In this document: piece after piece, positions 31,785-40,429 of the stretch
Layout of the letters: each line of letters starts with the position of its first letter
Numbering within the stretch: the first letter of the stretch is position 1
NCBI GenBank assembly: GCA_017502525.1
Contig: JAFVUV010000003.1
Coordinates: 124,001 to 188,000, forward strand
DNA: 64,000 nt
Direction: 5' to 3'
DNA from: Clostridia bacterium
GTDB lineage: Bacteria > Bacillota > Clostridia > Christensenellales > Borkfalkiaceae
Notes under the pieces: generated by a model
Database searches by the model: none
What the model was told of the DNA's origin: nothing
What the model saw: the letters and a program-made list of their open reading frames with translations, nothing else
Position numbers and translations under genes: made by a program

Positions 31785-32381
31785 ATGAAAAGAAATATTG
31801 ATGAAAAAATTCAAAAAGTATATAATTTTACCGTTAAGTATATCAACGAAAACGGTTTTCCCCCGTCTGTTCGTGAAATATGCTCTAAACTTGGCATTAA
31901 ATCTACCGCAACAGCTTACAGTTATATTGAAAAATTAAAACGGCAAGGTCTACTCGAAAAAGCTCCGCTAAAAAAACGCGCATTAACCGTGCCTCACGAC
32001 AAAAAAAGTTATAAAAGTGTACCTTTAGTTGGTGTAATTGCTGCAGGTTCGCCTATTTTTGCGATTGAAAATTTAGAAGGATATATCCCTATCCCCGACG
32101 ATTTTAAAACTGATGGTGATGAATTTGCATTAAGAGTTTATGGCGACAGTATGATTAACGCAGGGATATTTAATAATGACATTATTATTGTAAAAAAACA
32201 ATATACCGCAAACAATGGTGAAATTGTAGTAGCGTTAGTTGATGACAGTGCAACTGTAAAGCGATTTTATCTTAGAAACGACAAAATTGTTTTACATCCT
32301 GAAAACGACACAATGTGTGACATGATTTTTGACAACGTCGTAATTTTAGGCGTTGTAAAAGGTTTAATGCGAAAATTTTAA
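31785..32381 (+). CDS. lexA: SOS response repressor LexA
   Basis: 198 residues. The N-terminal winged helix (about 1-65) includes GFPPSVREICSKLGIKSTAT, the LexA recognition region. The self-cleavage site is Ala87-Gly88 (VIAAGSP). The catalytic dyad is Ser122 (YGDSMIN) and Lys159 (ATVKRFY). All residues needed for RecA-stimulated autocleavage are present. The upstream palindrome indicates autoregulation. It ends at a hairpin shared with the convergent PLP-enzyme gene. Confidence 0.96.
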   Translation: MKRNIDEKIQKVYNFTVKYINENGFPPSVREICSKLGIKSTATAYSYIEKLKRQGLLEKAPLKKRALTVPHDKKSYKSVPLVGVIAAGSPIFAIENLEGYIPIPDDFKTDGDEFALRVYGDSMINAGIFNNDIIIVKKQYTANNGEIVVALVDDSATVKRFYLRNDKIVLHPENDTMCDMIFDNVVILGVVKGLMRKF

Positions 32382-32394
32382 TAATTTTTTATTA

Positions 32395-32420
32395 AAAAGC
32401 ACTCGAATTTGGGTGCTTTT
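32395..32420. terminator. Bidirectional terminator between lexA and the PLP enzyme gene
   Basis: Arms AAAAGCAC and GTGCTTTT with A's before and T's after; its right end overlaps the minus-strand stop codon at 32419-32421. Confidence 0.8.
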
Positions 32421-33630
32421 AGAATTTTAAATTTTTTAATGCTATTTTGCAATGTTCATAAGTTAATCCACCCTGCATATATGCAATATATGGTGGCTTA
32501 ATTGGCGCATCGGCTGATAACTCAATGGATGAGCCTTGCACGAAACATCCGGCAGCCATTATTACTTGATTTTCGTATCCAGGCATATCCCATGGTAAAA
32601 CGTCAACGTGTCCATCTACGGGCGAATTTTTTTGTATGTTTTGAATGAATTTAATTAAGTCGTTTTCGTTGCCAAATTTAATAGCTCTTATAATATCCCT
32701 AGGGATACTATTTATTTCGGGAGAAGTTTCATACCCTAATTCAGTTAAAACTGCGCCAAATAATAAAGAGCCTTTCATTGCTTGAAGAACGGTGTGTGGT
32801 GCTAAAAATAAGCCTTGATAGTAATATTGATATCCAAATGAGTAAGAACCAACTTCACCACCGATAGAAGGCGCAGTAAGTCGATTTTGTACTAGTTCAA
32901 CGTATTTGGAATCGCCTACAATGTAACCACCGCTCGGTGCAATGCCCCCGCCAATATTTTTAATCATAGAGCCCGCTAAAAGATTTATTCCAACTTCTAT
33001 CGGTTCATATTTTTCAATAAATTCTCCATAGCAATTATCGAGCATTATGCAACCGTTAAAGTCTAAACTTTTGACGAAATTAACAGCATTTTTAATTTCG
33101 TCTATAGACATAGCATTTCTCCATTCGTATCCACGTGAACGTTGCATATAGACCATTTTAGGTTGACCATTTTTATCAAAATACTTTTTTATCTCGTCTT
33201 TATTTATAAGCCCATTTTTTAAATCAATACAAGTAAATTCTATGCCAAAATCTTTTAAAGAGCCGTTGCCTTCGCCATAAATTACGTCGTTTAAGGTGTC
33301 GTAAGGTGTTCCAGAAACACATAAAACTTTATCGCCCGGTCTTAAAACGCCGTAAAGGCATAAGGATAATGCGTGTGTCCCAGAAACAATATTAGGCGAG
33401 CAAATTGCTTGTTCAGCACAAAAAATATCAGCAACGACGTTATTTAATACCTCGCGTCCTTCGTCGCCGTATCCGTAACCTGTAGTACCTACGAAATGAC
33501 GTAAAGCAATTTTATTTTTTTGAAATGCTTTAAGTACTTTTTCTTGGTTAAATAAAGCAACTTCTTCAAAATACTTGAATTTATCTTGTAAATTTTGTTC
33601 GCATTTTTCAATTAAAATATTATCTATCAT
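32419..33630 (-). CDS. PLP enzyme of the aluminium-resistance/methionine gamma-lyase-like family (YnbB-like)
   Basis: 403 residues with a fold-type I PLP-enzyme pattern: GTHALSLCLYGVLRPGDKVLCVSGTPYDT (read in parts) and MLDNCYGEFIE for the cofactor Asp, with the probable PLP lysine in AGSMIKNIGGGIAPSGGY. Proteins of this family are usually annotated aluminium resistance protein or methionine gamma-lyase family; the reaction is not established. In Bacillus ynbB lies close to hfq-miaA and glnR, so its place after miaA here is expected. Its start overlaps the miaA stop by 4 bases. Confidence 0.88.
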   Translation of the reverse strand: MIDNILIEKCEQNLQDKFKYFEEVALFNQEKVLKAFQKNKIALRHFVGTTGYGYGDEGREVLNNVVADIFCAEQAICSPNIVSGTHALSLCLYGVLRPGDKVLCVSGTPYDTLNDVIYGEGNGSLKDFGIEFTCIDLKNGLINKDEIKKYFDKNGQPKMVYMQRSRGYEWRNAMSIDEIKNAVNFVKSLDFNGCIMLDNCYGEFIEKYEPIEVGINLLAGSMIKNIGGGIAPSGGYIVGDSKYVELVQNRLTAPSIGGEVGSYSFGYQYYYQGLFLAPHTVLQAMKGSLLFGAVLTELGYETSPEINSIPRDIIRAIKFGNENDLIKFIQNIQKNSPVDGHVDVLPWDMPGYENQVIMAAGCFVQGSSIELSADAPIKPPYIAYMQGGLTYEHCKIALKNLKF

Positions 33631-34553
33631 TTTAGTAAATCCTTTACAATTTCGTGTGCTAATTCATTAATCGGCGCAGGTTTTAGTAATTTTAGTTTAG
33701 GCAACCGCTTAAAAAAAGTAATTTGACGTTTAGCGTAATGTCTTGTGTTCAATTTTATTTTATCTATGGCTTGTTCTAAAGTGATTGTATTAGTTAAATA
33801 ATCTAGAATCTCCTTATAACCAATCGCTTGAAAGCATTGATTTTCTTTAGTTACACCACTAGCTAATAATTGAGAAATTTCTTTAAGAAGGCCGTTTTCA
33901 ATCATCAAATCTACACGTTTGTTAATTCTATCATATAAAACTTCTCTTGGAAAATCTATTGAGTAAGCGTTATAATCGTATTTCGGAGTAAAATCGTCAA
34001 CAATTTCGGATTTCTTAAAACCACTTTCATATATTTCTAAAGCACGAATAACTCTTTTGATATCATTAAAATGTAATTTTTCTGCGGTTACTGGGTCTAA
34101 CTTTTTTAGAATCTCATAAACGGCAAGATTACCATTTTCTTCAGCAATACGCTTATATTTTTCCCGTGTAAAAGAATTATCTTTACCGTTTCCGTATGAT
34201 AAGTCGTATATTAAAGAGTTGATATAAAAACCTGTGCCACCACAAATAATAGGAATTTTACCTTTCTCTAATAAAGATTGAACAATTGGCTCAGCCGTAG
34301 CTTTATAATCACTAACCGTAAAATTTTCAAACGGCTCAACAACGTCAATAAGATGATGTTTTACCCCATCCATTTCCAGTTTAGTTGGCTTTGCCGTACC
34401 TACGTTAAGATTTTTATAAATGTACATTGAATCGGCGGAAATTACTTCTGTATTAAGTAATTTAGCGCATTCAACTGCGAGTGAAGATTTCCCTGACGCC
34501 GTAGGGCCACAAATAATTAAAATTTTATTGTTTAAACTATTCTTTTGAACCAT
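33627..34553 (-). CDS. miaA: tRNA dimethylallyltransferase
   Basis: Transfers dimethylallyl from DMAPP to A37 of tRNAs reading UNN codons. 308 residues. P-loop ICGPTASGKSSLAVE, then VISADSMYIYKNLNVGTAKP, HHLIDVVEPFENFTV and GGTGFYINSL, all MiaA hallmarks. MiaB, which methylthiolates the product, is encoded three genes upstream, so both steps of ms2i6A37 formation are in one operon. The start lies inside mutL (22-base overlap). Confidence 0.95.
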   Translation of the reverse strand: MVQKNSLNNKILIICGPTASGKSSLAVECAKLLNTEVISADSMYIYKNLNVGTAKPTKLEMDGVKHHLIDVVEPFENFTVSDYKATAEPIVQSLLEKGKIPIICGGTGFYINSLIYDLSYGNGKDNSFTREKYKRIAEENGNLAVYEILKKLDPVTAEKLHFNDIKRVIRALEIYESGFKKSEIVDDFTPKYDYNAYSIDFPREVLYDRINKRVDLMIENGLLKEISQLLASGVTKENQCFQAIGYKEILDYLTNTITLEQAIDKIKLNTRHYAKRQITFFKRLPKLKLLKPAPINELAHEIVKDLLK

Positions 34554-36421
34554 TTATCTATTTCCATACGACTAATTTTTACCAACACAGGTCTACCATG
34601 CGGACATTTTAGCCCTAAATTTTGCTTTAATTTACTAGTTAAAAACTCTATTTCACTATCGCTAAGCTTATCACCTGCTTTTACAGCAGATTTGCAGGCT
34701 TTTTGTGCTAATTTTTCAGTTAAAATATCATTTACGGTTATAGATTTTAAACCGTCTAAATCAGATAGAATCTCGTTAAAGAATTTTTGCAAATTCATTT
34801 GAGTTAAAAATGATGGAAGAGCAGAAATTTTAATTGAATTTCTACCAAAGTCACAAATTTCAATACCTAATGCATTTAAAACGTCAATTTTTGAAATTAT
34901 AAAATCATATTCGCTATTATTCACGGTTAAAACAAAAGGCAATAATAACGGCTGAGTTACAATTTGATTATTTTTTAACGAATCGTTGAGTTTATCAAAT
35001 AAAATCCTTTCGTGTGCCGCGTGTTGGTCGGCAAAATATAAATCAGTTCCGTCTTCAAAAATTAAAAAAGTGTTCAATACTTGAGCAACGAATTTTAAAT
35101 TACTACTCAGTTTGATTTCTTGTTGTAAAGCGGATTCTCTAGTAGTTTTTGCTATTAACAACTCTTTCTTTTTTGTTAAACTTTCAAGAAAGGCTTTGTT
35201 TTCCTCAAAGATATCTACTGCTTTATCTTTCTTTTCGTCAATATCTTCAAAAGCATAATCAACGTTATTTCTTCTTTCTGAAAAAATTACTTTATCACCA
35301 CGTTTAATATCCAAAATTTCTTTTTTGAATTGTGAAACGTCGTTTAATATGCCATTATGCTTAACATAATTATTGCGATTATCGATTGTATTTAACTGAT
35401 TATTTGTGTTATTGCTAACAATATTTAGAGCTTCGCTTGAGCCGTCTAGCACTTTAGATACGACGGAATAAAGTGCGCCATAAACGATTTGATTATTTAT
35501 AAATCTAACGTCAAGCTTGTTTGGATGAACGTTCACGTCAACAATTTCCGTTGGCATTTCAACGGAAAGAACGTAGAATGGATATTGCCTTTTCATCATG
35601 TAAGACGAATATGCATTTGTAATTGCAGATGAAATAGTTTGATTTACAATGTATCTACCGTTGATAAAAACCGTTTGGTAACTTCTATTTCCTTTCGTAA
35701 AATACTGTTTACCTAAATAACCACTTATTTTTATACCGTTTTTAATTGTATCAACGTAATAACAATCTTTTATTATTTGTGCACCGTAAATACTAACCAT
35801 TGCTGATTCAAATCCATCACCATAAGATTGATATATGGTTTTTCCATCTGCTACGTATTTAAAAGAAATATTTGGATTTCCTAAAATAAATCTCGTTATC
35901 GTATTCGATATTTCACTTTCTTCAGAACGTTCACTACGCAAAAATTTCTCTCTTACCGGCGTGTTGAAAAATAAATTTTTTACGCAAATTTGAGTTCCAT
36001 CAGACGCTCCACAATCTTCAACAGGAGCAATTTCTCCACCGTCAGCAGAAATTTGAGCGCCAAGTTCTTGGTTTTTAGGCTTTGATACTATAGAAATTTT
36101 GGATACTGATGCAATAGATGCTAAAGCCTCGCCCCTAAAGCCTAATGATGAAATATTATCTAAATCACTTAATTTAGAAATTTTGCTAGTTGCGTGTGGA
36201 AGCAACGCCTTTTTTAAGTCGTCTTTTTCAATTCCGTGACCATTATCAGTAATTGTAATTGATGAAATGCCACCATTTTCAATAGCGATTTCTATGCAAG
36301 TTGCCCCTGCATCAATAGAGTTTTCAACTAGCTCTTTTACAACTGAAAATGGGCGCTCAACAACTTCGCCGGCAGCGATTCTATTAAATATTTTACTACT
36401 AAGTAAATTAATTTTACCCAT
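34532..36421 (-). CDS. mutL: DNA mismatch repair protein MutL
   Basis: 629 residues. The N-terminal GHKL ATPase shows ELVENSIDAGAT, DNGHGI and GFRGEALASI. A poorly conserved linker (about 335-440) separates it from the C-terminal dimerisation and endonuclease domain. The endonuclease motif is present as DQHAAHERILFD, with Asp where the last Glu usually stands. ACKSAVKAGD and CPHGRPVLVKI also occur, so this MutL is probably a nicking enzyme, as expected for bacteria without MutH. Confidence 0.95.
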   Translation of the reverse strand: MGKINLLSSKIFNRIAAGEVVERPFSVVKELVENSIDAGATCIEIAIENGGISSITITDNGHGIEKDDLKKALLPHATSKISKLSDLDNISSLGFRGEALASIASVSKISIVSKPKNQELGAQISADGGEIAPVEDCGASDGTQICVKNLFFNTPVREKFLRSERSEESEISNTITRFILGNPNISFKYVADGKTIYQSYGDGFESAMVSIYGAQIIKDCYYVDTIKNGIKISGYLGKQYFTKGNRSYQTVFINGRYIVNQTISSAITNAYSSYMMKRQYPFYVLSVEMPTEIVDVNVHPNKLDVRFINNQIVYGALYSVVSKVLDGSSEALNIVSNNTNNQLNTIDNRNNYVKHNGILNDVSQFKKEILDIKRGDKVIFSERRNNVDYAFEDIDEKKDKAVDIFEENKAFLESLTKKKELLIAKTTRESALQQEIKLSSNLKFVAQVLNTFLIFEDGTDLYFADQHAAHERILFDKLNDSLKNNQIVTQPLLLPFVLTVNNSEYDFIISKIDVLNALGIEICDFGRNSIKISALPSFLTQMNLQKFFNEILSDLDGLKSITVNDILTEKLAQKACKSAVKAGDKLSDSEIEFLTSKLKQNLGLKCPHGRPVLVKISRMEIDKWFKRIV

Positions 36422-36424
36422 ATA

Positions 36425-39010
36425 TTAATCCTTTAACTTATCTTGTAAATCAGTAAGCACGTTAAATGCTTGCATCGGTGATAAATTATTTATGTCGATA
36501 TCTCTAATAATTCTTTCAACTTCTGAAAGCTGTGATTTTAAGTCAACTTGCTCTTCTTGTTTGTTGTAATTTTTATTTTTACTAAAACTTGATTTTTCAA
36601 GTTTTTTCAATATGATTTTAGCATTTTCAGTGATATTTTTGCTTACGCCAGCAAGTTCAGCAACTTCAATACCAAAACTTCTGTTTGCACCGCCACGCAT
36701 TATTTTGCGTAAGAAAACAATTCCACCTTGCATTTCTTTAACAGTAATTTTATAGTTTTTTACGCCGTCAACAACACCTTCTAGTTCTGTTAATTCGTGG
36801 TAATGGGTTGCAAACATAGTCTTTGCTTTAATAACATTAGTTACGTACTCGACAACTGACCAAGCGATACTAAGTCCGTCAAAAGTGCTTGTTCCACGCC
36901 CTATTTCATCTAGTATAATTAAACTTTTTGACGTGGCGTTGTTAATAATGTTTGCGACTTCGGTCATTTCTACCATAAACGTACTTTGGTCGGAAATTAA
37001 ATTATCACTCGCCCCAATTCTAGTAAAAATCTTATCAGTTAACGGGATTTCAGCAGTTTTTGCAGGAACGAAAGAGCCGACGTGTGCCATAAGTGTAATT
37101 AGCGCTATTTGGCGCATATACGTACTTTTACCCGCCATATTAGGTCCTGTTAAAATCATCATACGATTTTCATCGTTATCAAGTAAACAGTCGTTAGGCA
37201 CAAACCTTTGTTTAGATATTTTTTCAACAACAGGGTGTCTTCCATCAACTATATTGAGTCGGCTGTTTTCTTCTAAAATTTGTGGTCTAACATAAGAATT
37301 TTCTTTAGCAACTGTCGCAAGAGAAATTAATACGTCAAGTTCAGCTATAGCATCTGCCGTTTGTTGTAAAAGAGTGATTTTTGAACTTAAAAATTCTTTA
37401 ATTTCTGCATAAAGCGCTGATTCTAATTGCGTTGATTTTTCTTCACTAGAGATTATTTTAATTTCTAATTCTTTTAATTCTTCGGTAACGTATCTTTCAG
37501 CATTTGCTAAGGTTTGCTTTCTTTGGTATTCAAACGGAACTTTGTCCTTAAACGAATTAGTAACTTCAATATAGTAGCCAAATACACGGTTGTAACTTAT
37601 TCTTAAGTTTTTTATTCCCGTTTTTTCTCTTTCCCTATTTTCTATTTCAGCAATACACGCACGACTATTTTTGCCAAATTTTCTCAGTTCGTCAAGTTCG
37701 TCGTTATAACCAACCTTAATATATCCGCCGTCTTTGAGAGTATTTGGCGTCTCTTCAGAAATGGCGTTGGTCAAAAGTATTACAACGTCGGTAAAATCGG
37801 CTGTTTTTTCTGAAATATCCAAAATATATTCCGATTGTAGTCCCAAAAGTTGAAATTTAATGCTAGGAATAAGCTCAAGAGACTTTTTAAGTGCGACACA
37901 ATCTTTAGGCATCAAATTTCCGTTTGAAATCTTGCCCGTAATTCTTCCAATGTCTCTAACTGAAGCTAATAAATCTGATAACCCCTGTCTAATTAGCGTG
38001 TTAGAACAAAAAGATTCAACGCCGTCTAGCCTGTAATTAATTTTTTTGACGTCGTTAAGTGGTGCTAGAATCCAACTTTGAAGTTTTCTGGCCCCCATAC
38101 TCGTTTTTGTTTTATCTAAAAGCCATAAAAGAGAGCCGTATCTTTTACCGTCGCGCAAAGTTTTTACAAGTTCTAAATTTCTTATCGCGTTAACGTCAAG
38201 CATCATAAAATCTTCAACGTTTTCTTTTTTTATAAAGGTAATATTAGATAAGGCGTGTTTTTGCGTTTCGTGTAAGTATGCTATTAAAGCGCCCGCAGCT
38301 GAAATGCTTTCATCGTCATTTTCTATTCCAAAAGGCGAAAGCGTCAATGTGTTCATTTGTTTTTCTAAAGTCGCTCTAGCATTGTTTAAGTTGAACTCGC
38401 TTTCGGTAAAGGCATTAAATTTCGGCAAAACTCCGTGAATCACCAAAGGAACTTGCTCGAAAACTTGAGCACATTCTTTGTTTGAAATTATTTCTGCAGG
38501 AGCTAATCTTACTAAAGTATCTAAAAATTCACTAACAGCGTTAGTGTTGGTAAAACTTCTAACAAAAAATTCACCAGTAGTTATATCCGTCCAAGCAAGC
38601 GCAAATTTATTGTCTTTAAGATAAGCTGAACATAAAAAATTATTCACTCTTTCGTCAATAAGTTCGTTGTTTGTAACCGTTCCTGCCGTTATAATTTTAA
38701 CCACGTCACGCTTAACAAGTTTTTCACCGGCTGATGGGTCGCTGAGTTGTTCACAAATAGCAACTTTTTCGCCAAGAGAAACAAGTTTTGCGATATAAGT
38801 GTCTGCGGCGTGGAAAGGAATCCCGCACATTGGCGCACGCTCTTCTAGCCCGCAATCTCTACCGGTTAACGTCAAATCAAGTAGTTTTGAGGCTTTAACA
38901 GCATCATCAAAAAACATTTCGTAAAAATCACCCAAACGGTAAAACACGAAACAATCTTTATGCTTTTCTTTTACTTGCAAATAATGTTGCATCATTGGTG
39001 AAAGTGCCAT
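36425..39010 (-). CDS. mutS: DNA mismatch repair protein MutS
   Basis: Mismatch recognition ATPase of 861 residues. The N-terminal mismatch-binding domain has the wedge motif FYRLGDFYEMF. The ATPase has LTGPNMAGKSTYMRQ, the STFMVEMTE segment, LIILDEIGRGTSTFDG and FATHYHEL. The C-terminal helix-turn-helix dimerisation part and a short tail complete it. It lies between miaB (4-base gap) and mutL (3-base gap). Confidence 0.96.
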   Translation of the reverse strand: MALSPMMQHYLQVKEKHKDCFVFYRLGDFYEMFFDDAVKASKLLDLTLTGRDCGLEERAPMCGIPFHAADTYIAKLVSLGEKVAICEQLSDPSAGEKLVKRDVVKIITAGTVTNNELIDERVNNFLCSAYLKDNKFALAWTDITTGEFFVRSFTNTNAVSEFLDTLVRLAPAEIISNKECAQVFEQVPLVIHGVLPKFNAFTESEFNLNNARATLEKQMNTLTLSPFGIENDDESISAAGALIAYLHETQKHALSNITFIKKENVEDFMMLDVNAIRNLELVKTLRDGKRYGSLLWLLDKTKTSMGARKLQSWILAPLNDVKKINYRLDGVESFCSNTLIRQGLSDLLASVRDIGRITGKISNGNLMPKDCVALKKSLELIPSIKFQLLGLQSEYILDISEKTADFTDVVILLTNAISEETPNTLKDGGYIKVGYNDELDELRKFGKNSRACIAEIENREREKTGIKNLRISYNRVFGYYIEVTNSFKDKVPFEYQRKQTLANAERYVTEELKELEIKIISSEEKSTQLESALYAEIKEFLSSKITLLQQTADAIAELDVLISLATVAKENSYVRPQILEENSRLNIVDGRHPVVEKISKQRFVPNDCLLDNDENRMMILTGPNMAGKSTYMRQIALITLMAHVGSFVPAKTAEIPLTDKIFTRIGASDNLISDQSTFMVEMTEVANIINNATSKSLIILDEIGRGTSTFDGLSIAWSVVEYVTNVIKAKTMFATHYHELTELEGVVDGVKNYKITVKEMQGGIVFLRKIMRGGANRSFGIEVAELAGVSKNITENAKIILKKLEKSSFSKNKNYNKQEEQVDLKSQLSEVERIIRDIDINNLSPMQAFNVLTDLQDKLKD

Positions 39011-39014
39011 AAAT

Positions 39015-40340
39015 TTACCTAACTAATTCTCCCATTAACGACATGCCACCCGTTTTTAATATTTTTACAAAAACGAATTGCCCTATCATATCTTCTTGAC
39101 TTGAAAAATAAGCCATTCTACCGTGTGTATCACGCCCTAAATACATATTTTTCTTTTCGTCAAATCCTTCACATAAGATTTCGATAGTCTTATTCAAATA
39201 TTCTTCAGACTGTTTTCTATTTGTTGAATTTTGCAACTCAATCAATTTCATTATCCTGCGTTTAGAAACTTCTTCATCAATTTGACCGTCCATTTTTGCT
39301 GCGGGCGTTCCATCTCTTTTCGAATAAATAAAAGTAAACGCCCCGGAAAAACCAACTTTTTCAACCAAATCAACCGTGTCTAAAAAATCTTCTTCTGTCT
39401 CTGTTGGAAAGCCAACCATAATATCGGTTGTAATCGCAACGTCAGGAATATATTTACGCAATAGATTAATTTTTTCGAAATAATCGTTTCTTGTGTATTT
39501 GCGGTTCATAAGTTTTAAAATTCTATCAGAACCAGCCTGAACGGGTAAATGAACTGTGTGGCAGACTTTATCGCTTTCGCTTATTGCGATGATTAACTTT
39601 TCAGTAAAATCTTTGGGGTGGTTAGTCATAAATTTCAACCTAAACTTCCCTTTAATTTTGGACACTTCCCTAATCAAAGTCGCAAAATCTGTATCTTTTA
39701 GGTCGTTTCCGTATGAATTAACGTTTTGACCTAAAAGCGTAATTTCTTTGTACCCTTCTTTAATTAGACTTTTACACTCGTTTACAACGTCTTCAAGTTT
39801 TCTACTTCTTTCACGCCCCCTAACGTATGGAACTATACAATAAGTACAAAAATTATTGCATCCGTATGTGATGTTAACCCAAGCATTAGGATAACTTGTT
39901 CTAGTTTTAGGCGTTCCTTCTTTAATAGGGCCTTCTTTTTCTAATACGTCTATAATTTTCTTTTTAGATGATAGTTTGCGTTTTAATAAATTAGCAAAAT
40001 CTTCTAGGTTGTGGGTACCAAATATTATGTCAATAAAAGGAAATTTTTGATGCAACTCATTTGCAAAGCCGGGCTGTTGAGTCATACATCCACCAACAGC
40101 AATGATTAAATCTTTTTTCTTGCGTTTGAGTTGCTTTAACGCGCCTATATTCCCCTCGGCTCTATCTTCAGCATTTTCTCTTATACAACAAGTGTTGAAT
40201 ACGATTATATCCGCATCAACTTCGCTATTTGCCTCTTCGTATCCAAGGCTTGTTAAAATGCCTGCAATCTTTTCAGATTCATGCAAGTTCATTTGACAAC
40301 CATACGTAGTTATAAAATATTTTTTAATACAATTTTCCAT
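39015..40340 (-). CDS. miaB: tRNA-2-methylthio-N6-dimethylallyladenosine synthase
   Basis: A radical-SAM methylthiotransferase of 441 residues from the ATG at 40340. The N-terminal domain has the cluster cysteines in TYGCQMN, NTCCIREN and VGGCMTQ. The radical-SAM CxxxCxxC is in GCNNFCTYCIVPYVRGRE. A C-terminal TRAM domain (about 375-440) follows. An ATG four codons upstream at 40352 lies inside the -10 box of a strong promoter, so the 40340 start is preferred; it would be leaderless. First gene of the mismatch-repair/tRNA-modification operon. Confidence 0.95.
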   Translation of the reverse strand: MENCIKKYFITTYGCQMNLHESEKIAGILTSLGYEEANSEVDADIIVFNTCCIRENAEDRAEGNIGALKQLKRKKKDLIIAVGGCMTQQPGFANELHQKFPFIDIIFGTHNLEDFANLLKRKLSSKKKIIDVLEKEGPIKEGTPKTRTSYPNAWVNITYGCNNFCTYCIVPYVRGRERSRKLEDVVNECKSLIKEGYKEITLLGQNVNSYGNDLKDTDFATLIREVSKIKGKFRLKFMTNHPKDFTEKLIIAISESDKVCHTVHLPVQAGSDRILKLMNRKYTRNDYFEKINLLRKYIPDVAITTDIMVGFPTETEEDFLDTVDLVEKVGFSGAFTFIYSKRDGTPAAKMDGQIDEEVSKRRIMKLIELQNSTNRKQSEEYLNKTIEILCEGFDEKKNMYLGRDTHGRMAYFSSQEDMIGQFVFVKILKTGGMSLMGELVR

Positions 40341-40347
40341 ACTAAAT

Positions 40348-40376
40348 ATCATACCCTATTTATTTCAATTTGTCAA
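40348..40376 (-). promoter_or_regulatory. Promoter of the miaB-mutS-mutL-miaA operon
   Basis: On the minus strand TTGACA (40376-40371), a 17-base spacer and TATGAT (40353-40348). Seven bases separate the -10 box from the ATG at 40340, which predicts a leaderless or nearly leaderless mRNA. Confidence 0.78.
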
Positions 40377-40429
40377 TTTATAAATGCTATTTAGAATAAT
40401 AAAGTGCGCTAAATACATACTAATTTCGT

